Source of the DNA: Shouchella patagoniensis | Lineage (GTDB): Bacteria; Bacillota; Bacilli; Bacillales; Bacillaceae_D | Assembly (NCBI RefSeq): GCF_002019705.1 | Contig: NZ_KV917377.1 | Coordinates: forward strand, 928,565-992,564 | Direction of reading: 5' to 3' | Length of the DNA: 64,000 nucleotides | Shown here: positions 27,803 through 34,964 of the stretch, piece after piece | Layout of the letters: every line of letters begins with the position of its first letter | How positions within the stretch are numbered: the stretch's first letter is position 1 | Translations under genes and position numbers: made by a program | Notes under the pieces: model-generated | Databases searched by the model: none | What the model saw: the letters and a program-made list of their open reading frames with translations, nothing else | Told to the model about the DNA's origin: nothing

Positions 27803-28585
27803 TTACCTCCATTGCTCAATCAACTTCCGTATCATCGGCAATTGTTGCTTACACGCTTCTGCCCCTTGTTCAATTAACAAATCTGTTTCAGAAAAATCAA
27901 GTGGGGATGAATGCCTAATAATAGGTCTTATTAAAAGATCAGCTCCTGATTCTTGTTTCCTAGCTAATTCTCTCCCCATAATATCCATTGTTTGCATAAC
28001 AATTTCGTGAATCGATGGTGACTCGAGTGTGGATCGAAAAAAAGAAACATCAACTGCAAGCACAATATCTGCCCCCATTTCCCGAACAACAGATACAGGA
28101 ACCCGTTCAACAACCCCTCCATCTATTAACGTGCGCCCGTTGAATTGCACTGGAACGAACACTCCAGGTATCGACATACTTGCCCGAACTGCTTTTGCAA
28201 CATCTCCTTGCTTAATAACAACTCGTTCACCAGCAAGCAAGTCAGTCGCAACCACTTGGACAGCAGGTTCTAACTCTTCTAACTTCATTCGTTTCGCCAA
28301 AAGCCTGATCAAGCTTTCAATCTTGCGTCCAGCCACTAGACCTTGTCTCGAAACTGTAAAATCTAAATAATACTTACGTTTAAATAATTTTGCAAAAGAC
28401 TCCATCGTCTCAATGGAATGACCGACGCCATGCATAGAAGCGACAAGTGCACCCATGCTACTTCCAGCAAGATACTGAATATGAATTCCAGCTTCATGTA
28501 ATGTCCGCAATACACCAATATGGGCAAAACCTCTAGCTCCACCAGACCCAAGAGCCAGTCCTATCGCCGGGCCGTTTGTACCCAT
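27803..28585 (-). CDS. ylbK: Patatin-like phospholipase YlbK
   Basis: 260 residues of the RssA/NTE patatin family. Features are the oxyanion loop LGSGGARGFAHIG, nucleophile elbow AGSSMGA (Ser near residue 43), and the aspartate of the Ser-Asp dyad in LIDGGVVERVPV. Predicted lipid acyl hydrolase; the physiological substrate is unknown. Its last codon and stop lie inside the ylbL ribosome site. Confidence 0.92.
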   Translation of the reverse strand: MGTNGPAIGLALGSGGARGFAHIGVLRTLHEAGIHIQYLAGSSMGALVASMHGVGHSIETMESFAKLFKRKYYLDFTVSRQGLVAGRKIESLIRLLAKRMKLEELEPAVQVVATDLLAGERVVIKQGDVAKAVRASMSIPGVFVPVQFNGRTLIDGGVVERVPVSVVREMGADIVLAVDVSFFRSTLESPSIHEIVMQTMDIMGRELARKQESGADLLIRPIIRHSSPLDFSETDLLIEQGAEACKQQLPMIRKLIEQWR

Positions 28586-28709
28586 TACTGGTCCCTCCTT
28601 TATTTTACTTGTTCACTTAGCCTGATTCAATCTTATGGTCTAAACATTTTCCATATGCGTATATTTAAGAGGACATGCATCCGTAGTTTCGTCGAAGGAG
28701 GTTGACTTC

Positions 28710-29933
28710 ATGAAAGAAGTTCGAGCTACATCCCTACTCAAAACAGTCATTCTCGCATCTTCTGCCCTTATTCTTGCATTTTCCCTTATGCTTTTTCCAA
28801 AAGAAGCGCTAGAAGCCTCTACTCGTGGCCTTGAGATGTGGTGGAATGTTGTATTCCCTTCACTGTTACCATTTTTTATTGTCTCTGAGCTACTAATTGG
28901 CTTTGGTGTTGTTTCGTTCTTAGGCGTATTATTAGAACCGCTAATGCGTCCCCTTTTTCGCGTTCCAGGAATCGGCGGTTTCGTATGGGCAATGGGACTC
29001 GCTAGCGGAAATCCAGCTGGAGCAAAGCTAGCTGTTCAAATGAGAAAACAAAACCGAGTAACAAGAGTTGAGGGTGAACGACTTGCCGCATTTACAAATT
29101 CATCTAACCCCCTATTTATCTTTGGGGCCATTGCAGTTGGTTTTTTTCACAATCCTGCCTTAGGAATGGTTCTTGCGCTTGCTCATTACCTCGGAAATAT
29201 CCTTGTTGGGATTGTCTTACGTTATTATGGACGAGATGAAATGAATCATAAATCAAATAGTCGCATATCCAAAACATCAATCCAAAATGCATTGCACCTA
29301 CTACACCAAGAACGGGTTAGCGATGGACGGAGCATCGGCAAGCTTCTTGGCGACGCCGTTCAATCCTCGATTCAAACATTACTTTTAATAGGTGGTTTCA
29401 TCATTCTTTTTTCCGTTTTAAATGCTCTATTATCTTTAATTGGGATTATTGCAATTATCGCCTCTGTATTCGGTATTCTATTTACTTTAGTTGGATTGCC
29501 TTCTAACTTAGCTGAACCATTTATAGCAGGTCTGTTTGAAATTACCATAGGCGCACAGGCAATAAGTCACACGACAGATACGAGTTTATTCGCTCAAGTT
29601 ATTATTGTTTCTTTTGTACTCGCCTTCGGTGGTTTTTCCATTCAAGCACAGGTAGCGAGTATTTTAGCAGAATCAGACATTCGTTTTAAACCATTCTTTT
29701 TCGCTCGACTTTTACACGGGATTTTTGCAGCTATACTTTCTGGTATTTTCTATCGTGTCTTTTATAAGCCCGAATCAAAGGAAACGATGGGGAATTTAAT
29801 TCCTAACATCGATTCATCAATCGCTTATTACTGGAATGTTTTTCAGCAGACTGCCCCATATATCACACTAAGCGCTTTACTACTTTATATCGCTTTGGCT
29901 ACAAACATGTATAAGCGCACGACTCTTCGTTAA
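28710..29933 (+). CDS. ylbJ: Sporulation integral membrane protein YlbJ
   Basis: 407 residues with about eight hydrophobic segments and a nucleoside-transporter-like Gate motif region (SGNPAGAKLAVQMRKQ; TNSSNPLFIFGAI). YlbJ is a mother-cell sporulation protein required for normal spore envelope/cortex in B. subtilis. ATG 28710 has GAAGGAGG. Upstream, CCATAT...CATGCATC resembles sigma-E elements but the spacing is about two bases too long. Its stop overlaps that of convergent coaD. Confidence 0.92.
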   Translation: MKEVRATSLLKTVILASSALILAFSLMLFPKEALEASTRGLEMWWNVVFPSLLPFFIVSELLIGFGVVSFLGVLLEPLMRPLFRVPGIGGFVWAMGLASGNPAGAKLAVQMRKQNRVTRVEGERLAAFTNSSNPLFIFGAIAVGFFHNPALGMVLALAHYLGNILVGIVLRYYGRDEMNHKSNSRISKTSIQNALHLLHQERVSDGRSIGKLLGDAVQSSIQTLLLIGGFIILFSVLNALLSLIGIIAIIASVFGILFTLVGLPSNLAEPFIAGLFEITIGAQAISHTTDTSLFAQVIIVSFVLAFGGFSIQAQVASILAESDIRFKPFFFARLLHGIFAAILSGIFYRVFYKPESKETMGNLIPNIDSSIAYYWNVFQQTAPYITLSALLLYIALATNMYKRTTLR

Positions 29934-30409
29934 CGTTTATAAGCATTAGCCAATGCATCTGCTACTGGCTTAGGCACAAGCCTTGATACATTTGATCCAT
30001 AACTAGCTGCTTCTTTTACAATACTTGAGCTAATAAAAGCATAGGCTGGCTTTGTCATAAAAAAAACAGTCTCAATTTCAGGAGCTAACTCTTTATTCAT
30101 AGATGCGATATTCATTTCATAATCAAAATCGGAGCTTGACCTTAGACCACGAACAATCGCCGTGGCCTTCTTTGCTTTCGCGAACTCAACAAGTAAACCG
30201 TCAAATGTATCAATTTTGACATTATCTAAATGTCCAGTCACTTTATGTAGAAGGTCCAAACGTTCTTTTAATGAAAGCAGAGGACTTTTCTTATTATTAG
30301 TCAGTATTGAAACCACTACCTCGTCAAACATCGTAGCTGCCCGTTCAAATAAATCAATATGTCCATTTGTAACAGGATCAAAACTTCCTGAACAGATTGC
30401 TCTTTTCAT
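29930..30409 (-). CDS. coaD: Phosphopantetheine adenylyltransferase
   Basis: 159-residue nucleotidyltransferase making dephospho-CoA from 4'-phosphopantetheine. The T/HxGH motif is in GSFDPVTNGHIDLF, and the ISSSIVKE nucleotide motif sits near the C-terminus. ATG 30409 overlaps the rsmD stop by 4 bases, with a strong AAAGGAGG. The 3' end overlaps ylbJ: the two stop codons are read from the same GTTAAC. Confidence 0.96.
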   Translation of the reverse strand: MKRAICSGSFDPVTNGHIDLFERAATMFDEVVVSILTNNKKSPLLSLKERLDLLHKVTGHLDNVKIDTFDGLLVEFAKAKKATAIVRGLRSSSDFDYEMNIASMNKELAPEIETVFFMTKPAYAFISSSIVKEAASYGSNVSRLVPKPVADALANAYKR

Positions 30410-30972
30410 CGAGAAGACCTCCTTTCATAAAGTGAGATTCGTGTGTCCCCATATAATTCATCACGCACCTTTAATAATCCACCTATATCTATAGGCAAAG
30501 TTGTTACCGCACCTGTTTCACAGACAATTGTCCCACCAACTTGCAAAAGATCATAATCACTTATAAGAGCTAACCCTGTTTTTAACTGTTGTTCTGCTTT
30601 TGCATAAGGTGGATCTAAAAAGATTAATGAAAAAGTTGCTTCTCTCTTAATTAGAGCTTTTAATGCCCTCATACTATCGTTCCGATACACGCTTGATTGG
30701 TCTTGTAAACTAGTGTGAGCTAAATTAGCGTGAATCGTTTCAATCGCTTGCTTCTGGGAATCAACAAATACACAAGACTTAATCCCGCGACTTAATGCTT
30801 CAATACCAAGTCCACCGCTCCCAGCATATAAATCAAGACAACTACCATCTGCAAAAAAAGGTCCTACCATGTTAAATATTGCTTCTTTTACTTTATCAGT
30901 TGTCGGCCTTGTTTGTTTTCCTGGAACAGCCTTTAATTGTAATCCACCTTTTTCGCCTGCGACAACTCTCAT
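30406..30972 (-). CDS. rsmD: 16S rRNA (guanine(966)-N(2))-methyltransferase
   Basis: 188 residues. SAM motif LDLYAGSGGLGIEALSRG and catalytic LIFLDPPYA (DPPY) identify RsmD (YlbH), which methylates G966 of 16S rRNA. The N-terminal RVVAGEKGGLQLKAVPG is also typical. Coupled to coaD by a 4-base overlap, a pairing conserved in Firmicutes. Confidence 0.94.
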   Translation of the reverse strand: MRVVAGEKGGLQLKAVPGKQTRPTTDKVKEAIFNMVGPFFADGSCLDLYAGSGGLGIEALSRGIKSCVFVDSQKQAIETIHANLAHTSLQDQSSVYRNDSMRALKALIKREATFSLIFLDPPYAKAEQQLKTGLALISDYDLLQVGGTIVCETGAVTTLPIDIGGLLKVRDELYGDTRISLYERRSSR

Positions 30973-31023
30973 ACAATCACCTGTTATTATAATATTTTTC
31001 TATCCTACCATCTTCACAATATA

Positions 31024-31054
31024 TGTATAAAGCAAGGTTGGTACGTGCATACTT
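31024..31054 (+). promoter_or_regulatory. Overlapping sigma-F/sigma-G promoter of csfG
   Basis: TGTATA (31024-31029), 18 bases, CATACTT (31048-31054) fits forespore sigma-G. The same -35 with a 15-base spacer gives GTGCATACTT (31045-31054), a partial sigma-F -10. Dual recognition by sigma-F and sigma-G is what is known for csfG in B. subtilis. Start of transcription is predicted near 31061. Confidence 0.65.
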
Positions 31055-31060
31055 AGTTTA

Positions 31061-31195
31061 GCAGCACTGAACGTGTTGCGACAACCGCGGAGAAGACTTA
31101 CATTTCCCCATAAGTTCTTCCTCCGGTTTCTCCTCTCCCATTGCCGTGTGAAATTCATGGCAGGCGTTCTTCCATCGTGAAGAACGCCTTTTTTT
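31061..31195 (+). ncRNA. csfG: CsfG-type sporulation small RNA
   Basis: No protein gene of the plus strand precedes the strong terminator at 31163-31195, so it must end a non-coding transcript. The RNA of about 135 bases contains a long hairpin (31083-31128) with a C-rich ten-base loop (TTTCCCC core). A C-rich single-stranded stretch with CTCTCCCAT follows, then a short TGCC/GGCA stem and the terminator. Location between rsmD (ylbH) and ylbG, and a forespore-type promoter, agree with CsfG, a small RNA conserved in endospore formers and made in the forespore. The C-rich loops could pair with Shine-Dalgarno sequences; that is inference. Confidence 0.75.
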
Positions 31196-31197
31196 CT
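31162..31197 (+). terminator. Terminator of csfG
   Basis: 10-bp perfect stem GGCGTTCTTC / GAAGAACGCC (31163-31172 with 31179-31188) followed by seven T on the plus strand. Confidence 0.92.
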
Positions 31198-31254
31198 CGA
31201 CTTTGTACGCAACCCATGCTATCGTTTTAGCAAACTAGGGTAAAGGAGTATATA

Positions 31255-31623
31255 ATGATACAACGATTTATTGAACTTGGAGAAGGCTATGCCGATTATT
31301 TTGAACTTATTGAGCTAACAAAAAACAATGCTTCTCGCATCCATTCATGTATACAACTAGAAGCAGGCGAGAACAAAGTATCTCTCGCCGTGGCCCTCTC
31401 TCCTCCAACAGACACTCGTTTTATGCCAATCTATTTGTGTTGTGAAGGTCTACATAAAAACAGCAAACGAATTTCACAATTTGAGGAGCTTGCTACAAGC
31501 CTTGGTCATCACGTCCATGTAATATGTGTCCAAGAGAAAAGCTCTTTTTACGACCGAGCACTATATAATCAATATTTGCTTGGTTTATTGCGCATGCAAC
31601 ATATTCTTCCACCAATGCGATAA
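31255..31623 (+). CDS. Hypothetical protein (possibly DUF7147 family)
   Basis: 122 residues, no signal peptide or membrane segment. Alternating strands and helices (MIQRFIELGEGYADYFELIE; FMPIYLCCEGLH; HHVHVICVQEKSSFYDRALY) suggest a small cytoplasmic fold. ATG 31255 has a clear AAAGGAG site. I recall similar proteins in Bacillaceae near ylbG under a DUF name, but cannot confirm the family. It ends in a terminator shared with convergent ylbG. Confidence 0.75.
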   Translation: MIQRFIELGEGYADYFELIELTKNNASRIHSCIQLEAGENKVSLAVALSPPTDTRFMPIYLCCEGLHKNSKRISQFEELATSLGHHVHVICVQEKSSFYDRALYNQYLLGLLRMQHILPPMR

Positions 31624-31625
31624 AA

Positions 31626-31650
31626 TAAACCAGGCACTTGGCCTGGTTTA
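31626..31650. terminator. Bidirectional terminator, 31255 gene / ylbG
   Basis: 10-bp perfect stem TAAACCAGGC / GCCTGGTTTA with an ACTTG loop between convergent genes; the ylbG stop codon lies in one arm. Confidence 0.8.
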
Positions 31651-31926
31651 GATCCCTAATTTATAATCATATTCCTTTGCTTTATCTGGTTTTGCATTCT
31701 GATAATCTGTGCTAATGAATGGCCTCATCGAAGGCTTAACATCAGTAACGAAGTGAAATGAGGAAAGCTTGTCCATTAATTCCGCAACTTTAGCCTGATC
31801 ACAATAAAAAACCACATACTTCATCTTCTTTGAAACGTATTGCACATGCCCAAAACGTCGCAGCTGTCTCGCATATTTTAATGAAGTTAGCCACACAACA
31901 ATTCCTTGGCGATTTTGGCTGATCAT
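31648..31926 (-). CDS. ylbG: YlbG (DUF2129) protein
   Basis: 92 residues matching the small cytosolic YlbG family: QGIVVWLTSLKYARQLRRFGHVQYVS and VDKLSS-like helical second half, then VKPSMRPFISTDYQNAKPDK. Function unknown. AAAAGGAG precedes the ATG. Sits between csfG and ylbF as in B. subtilis. Confidence 0.9.
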   Translation of the reverse strand: MISQNRQGIVVWLTSLKYARQLRRFGHVQYVSKKMKYVVFYCDQAKVAELMDKLSSFHFVTDVKPSMRPFISTDYQNAKPDKAKEYDYKLGI

Positions 31927-31996
31927 TCGAACGGCTCCTTTTGAAAAATTCTCGTCTGTATTTTATCACAATTCTTTCTATATGTACAAAATACAA

Positions 31997-32031
31997 AAAA
32001 TCATGCAGCCGCTATCCGCAGCTGCATCCTT
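31997..32031 (-). terminator. Terminator after ylbF
   Basis: 10-bp stem with ATGCAGC / GCTGCAT ends, one G-T pair and a five-base loop, followed on the minus strand by GATTTTTT. It overlaps the last codons of ylbF. Confidence 0.8.
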
Positions 32032-32452
32032 TTCCAGATCCGCAGCCACCACTGCATGACATGGAATCAAAAAACGGGTTCCCCGTTGGTACTTTAATCG
32101 AGGGTGAGACAGTGTGAGCAATCACAGCACTTAACTCATTTAACAGTGACTCTAGCTCCGTCTCTGCCTGTTTAAAAGCCATAATCCGCTCATCTTTATC
32201 TAATTCACGTTTTGCAACGCGTATTTCTTTTGAGACAGAAGTATAATCTGGATGGTATTTCCCGAACCGCTGCACTTCTTCATGAGCGAGCTTCACTTTC
32301 TTGAAACGCTCAACTTTAGCTTGAGCTTCCGGGCTTTCATTCAAACGATTGCGTGCCATACGATAATCCTCAAACACATCCGACTCTATGACCATCGCCG
32401 CTAATTCGTCCGATGCCTGAAGCATCTCCATTGCATCCATTGTTGCAAGCAT
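32012..32452 (-). CDS. ylbF: YlbF, subunit of the RNase Y specificity complex
   Basis: 146 residues: a mostly helical Com_YlbF domain (residues 5-115) and a C-terminal tail MSCSGGCGSGKGCSCG with four cysteines. In B. subtilis YlbF acts with YmcA and YaaT to direct RNase Y and promotes Spo0A activation, competence and biofilm formation; the C-terminal cysteines take part in Fe-S cluster binding. The tail is fully conserved here. GGGGAGG precedes ATG 32452. Confidence 0.93.
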   Translation of the reverse strand: MLATMDAMEMLQASDELAAMVIESDVFEDYRMARNRLNESPEAQAKVERFKKVKLAHEEVQRFGKYHPDYTSVSKEIRVAKRELDKDERIMAFKQAETELESLLNELSAVIAHTVSPSIKVPTGNPFFDSMSCSGGCGSGKGCSCG

Positions 32453-32512
32453 GATTGCACCTCCCCTTCATATTGTAGCACGAACTCTTTCAAACCTACA
32501 GTGGTTTTCACA

Positions 32513-32541
32513 TTGACATTAAGACAAATCCCACTTATACT
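32513..32541 (+). promoter_or_regulatory. Sigma-A promoter of the ATP-grasp gene
   Basis: TTGACA (32513-32518), 17 bases, TATACT (32536-32541), followed 28 bases later by the GTG start. Near-perfect vegetative promoter. Confidence 0.85.
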
Positions 32542-32569
32542 TTTTGCGATTAGCTAGGAGGAGAAGTAT

Positions 32570-33343
32570 GTGAACCTTATAACATTTAACCCCTTTCGTA
32601 CAATCGGTATTCCGGGGATTGATTATGTTAAACCAGAGAAAATGTTTGATGAGCATAAAAAAATACAAGCAGCTGATTTGTGCTTATTTCCTGAGAACTG
32701 GCAAGTAACAAGCCTCGTTTACGGTCATAAAAAAGCGATTTTTCCGAGTATCGAAAGCATTCAACTAGGTTATAGCAAAATTGAAATGACTCGTGCCCTG
32801 TGGACTGTTTGCAGGGAGCATGTACCAAAAACACGTATCTTGGGGACAAGTACAACAACAATAGATGAAATTCTAAATACATTTACATTCCCATTTGTAG
32901 CGAAGACTGTCCGCTCGTCAATGGGAAAAGGCGTCTTTCTCATTCATACAAAAGAAGATTTCTTAAATTATGCAAGGAATCATGATGTGCTATATGTACA
33001 AGAATACATTGAAAATTACCGAGACTTACGCCTTTGTGTCATAGGCGATAAAGTTGTGAACAGCTATTGGCGTGTAAACGAGGACGGTTTCCATAACAAC
33101 GTAGCGCAAGGAGGAGAAATTTCATTTGATAATGTTCCCGAAGCTGCAATCGAACTAGTAGAACGTACTGCTCGCTCTTTAAACATTAATCATGCTGGAT
33201 TTGATATCATCGTAACCAATGATCACTTATACATTCTTGAATTTAATACACTCTTTGGAAATCAAGGTTTTCAAGAACAAGGTCTACGTGTTGAGAACTT
33301 TATTTTTGACTATATTAAAATAATCAGTAACGAATCAGCTTAA
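32570..33343 (+). CDS. RimK-like ATP-grasp protein
   Basis: 257 residues of the ATP-grasp superfamily. The central FPFVAKTVRSSMGKGVFLIH is the nucleotide-binding glycine-rich segment, VLYVQEYIENYRDLRLCVIG the adenine-binding region, and the C-terminal HAGFDIIVTN...LYILEFNTLFG supplies metal-binding E/N residues. Such enzymes join a carboxylate to an amine or amino acid; the substrate is unknown. GTG 32570 lies after GGAGGAGAAGTAT. It is inserted between ylbF and ylbE and has its own promoter, so it is not part of those units. Confidence 0.85.
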   Translation: MNLITFNPFRTIGIPGIDYVKPEKMFDEHKKIQAADLCLFPENWQVTSLVYGHKKAIFPSIESIQLGYSKIEMTRALWTVCREHVPKTRILGTSTTTIDEILNTFTFPFVAKTVRSSMGKGVFLIHTKEDFLNYARNHDVLYVQEYIENYRDLRLCVIGDKVVNSYWRVNEDGFHNNVAQGGEISFDNVPEAAIELVERTARSLNINHAGFDIIVTNDHLYILEFNTLFGNQGFQEQGLRVENFIFDYIKIISNESA

Positions 33344-33357
33344 GCTAATTCGTTACT
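33326..33357. repeat. 32-base palindrome at convergent gene ends
   Basis: AGTAACGAATCAGCTT and its reverse complement meet without a loop, with one mismatch. It covers the last codons of both the ATP-grasp gene and ylbE, and may serve as a shared weak terminator or mRNA 3' stabiliser; there is no T-run. Confidence 0.75.
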
Positions 33358-33611
33358 GACTGTACAGTTTCAGTCACCGTACTCTGCCCCATTTTAATCA
33401 TTTCCATCAGCATCATAACCATGCTTACATTGTTCTGCATTTTTTCTACCCGTTGCGGAAACGTTTTCCCGTAAAAATAATTTGCTTCTTTTTCCATCTC
33501 ACTAATTTTTTCAGGTTGTCTCGACAAACTTCGGTACCATTGTGGATGATATCGAAGAAACTCTTTTAACTCTGGTTGTTCAATTAATTTTCTGCGAATT
33601 TCTTCTCTCAT
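33345..33611 (-). CDS. ylbE: YlbE-like protein
   Basis: 88 residues matching the small YlbE family: MREEIRRKLIEQPELKEFLR then YHPQWYRSLSRQPEK, a helical remainder. Function unknown. It follows ylbD by 13 bases with its ribosome site GAGGTG in the gap. Confidence 0.88.
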   Translation of the reverse strand: MREEIRRKLIEQPELKEFLRYHPQWYRSLSRQPEKISEMEKEANYFYGKTFPQRVEKMQNNVSMVMMLMEMIKMGQSTVTETVQSVTN

Positions 33612-33624
33612 CGCTCATCACCTC

Positions 33625-34089
33625 TTAATCTCTACGAAATGAAAATGGTGAATCACTTTCTTGTCTCCTTACTGGTTCCTGAGGCTTTTGAAACGTCTGC
33701 ATTAAATTTTGAACATTTCCTAGTACAGAACTAAACTGAGTTAAATGAGATTGTAAGTCTTGAACATTCATCTTCTTCACAAGCCCCATTAATTGCCCTA
33801 AAAATTCACCTGTACCACCAGCGCCAGATTCATCTGACGATGTAGCATTCTCACTCGTTTGATTTTCATCTTGTTTTTGATTCACGTTTGCATCCACTTT
33901 TTCTTCTTGAATAGGCTCTTGCATAAACGCTCTCCATTGCTCATGATCTGCGCCAAGTACGGTCCATTCTTCATATACATGTTGGAGCTTCCGATGCCCC
34001 TCTTGGACTTCTGTCATTATGCCTGGGTGCTTTTTGACGAATTCCTTGAATTCCTGTACAGAAGGATGCAAATTGGATTGGCTTTCCAT
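33625..34089 (-). CDS. ylbD: YlbD-like spore coat protein
   Basis: 154 residues. A conserved N-terminal domain (SVQEFKEFVKKHPGIMTEVQ...WEEWTVLGAD-type core) precedes an acidic low-complexity linker and a C-terminal amphipathic segment (MNVQDLQSHLTQFSSVLGNV). YlbD is a putative coat-associated protein in B. subtilis. ATG 34089 is favoured because AAGGG is 9 bases away; ATG 34098 directly abuts it. Confidence 0.85.
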   Translation of the reverse strand: MESQSNLHPSVQEFKEFVKKHPGIMTEVQEGHRKLQHVYEEWTVLGADHEQWRAFMQEPIQEEKVDANVNQKQDENQTSENATSSDESGAGGTGEFLGQLMGLVKKMNVQDLQSHLTQFSSVLGNVQNLMQTFQKPQEPVRRQESDSPFSFRRD

Positions 34090-34232
34090 CTGTATCATCC
34101 CTTCAATTCAAATTATATAATAGTATATCCATTAGCCCGGTCCAACGTTCATCTTTTTTTTGCTATCGTTAGGGTAGATTTGATACACTAGAAAAGATGT
34201 TTTGAAAACGACTGATGAAAAGGTGACTGAAT

Positions 34233-34715
34233 TTGGATCTAAACAAAAAAATACACTCTTATTTGCAAGAAGCAACGGATGAAGAAACAGCTGTACTCGA
34301 CCAAATTATTGACGGGTTGCTCGCCACACAAAGAAAAGAGCAACTTACATATTTATCAGGTATCACTCATGCAGAAGCAACCATACCAAACAAGGATACC
34401 TTCGCCATTCGTGTCCCTATTACACCTTTAATCCATAACCCATTAAACATTGTCCATGGCGGTATGACAGCTACCTTACTGGACTCAGCCATGGGCGGTG
34501 CTGCTATGCAAGTGTTACCAGATCATTTAACCGCTGTTACATCTCAGCTAAACATCCATTACCTACGTCCTGGTACAGGGAAAACACTTGAATGCAAAGC
34601 TACCGTTGTCCATGCAGGTAAACAACTTATCGTAGTTGAAGGAAATGCTTTTGATGATCGTAATCGAATGATCGCAAAAGCAACTGGCACTTTCTTTGTT
34701 ATCCCTAGAAAGTAG
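34233..34715 (+). CDS. PaaI-type hotdog-fold thioesterase
   Basis: 160 residues. The N-terminal helical arm leads into a hotdog domain with the signature NIVHGGMTATLLDSAMG (catalytic Asp in LLDSAMG), then VTSQLNIHYLRPGTG. This is the PaaI/4HBT thioesterase class acting on acyl-CoA; substrate not predictable. TTG 34233 follows AAGGTG by 7 bases; no ATG alternative exists nearby. Confidence 0.88.
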   Translation: MDLNKKIHSYLQEATDEETAVLDQIIDGLLATQRKEQLTYLSGITHAEATIPNKDTFAIRVPITPLIHNPLNIVHGGMTATLLDSAMGGAAMQVLPDHLTAVTSQLNIHYLRPGTGKTLECKATVVHAGKQLIVVEGNAFDDRNRMIAKATGTFFVIPRK

Positions 34716-34884
34716 CGTTTATTTTTTAAGTTCAAAGGGTCGGAATTCTCTTTCTAGGGACCAAACCTTTGAAGTTTACACTACTAATCTCATCCGAACA
34801 ATGATTAGAGGTTCATCTATCACTACAAATGAAAGATAAATAAATCACTCTCTTAACTTTCTTGTTCCTAGTAAATAAAAATAA
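34716..34884. other. Intergenic region with inverted repeats, no gene seen
   Basis: Between the thioesterase and the CAP gene. Contains TTCAAAGG...CCTTTGAA arms about 27 bases apart (34729-34778) with internal GTC/GAC, and CTAATC...GATTAG (34784-34810). No T-run follows the first. No ORF with a ribosome site on either strand. Confidence 0.5.
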
Positions 34885-34937
34885 AAACTGCATTGTCATT
34901 GTGATTATCAGATATCCTCACAATGACAATGCAGTTT
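34885..34937 (-). terminator. Terminator after the CAP-domain gene
   Basis: 20-bp perfect stem (34885-34904 with 34918-34937) around a 13-base loop, A/T flanked. Strong on either strand; assigned to the CAP gene by position. Confidence 0.88.
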
Positions 34938-34964
34938 ATTTTATTTACGTAGTTGATTCTTCTC

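Noticed and set aside
28650-28690. Sigma-E promoter of ylbJ
   Set aside because: Elements resembling -35 and -10 exist but the spacing is about two bases too long.
31000-31212. 70-codon minus-strand ORF over the csfG region
   Set aside because: Basic, low-complexity translation without a ribosome site; it lies antisense to the structured RNA and its terminator.
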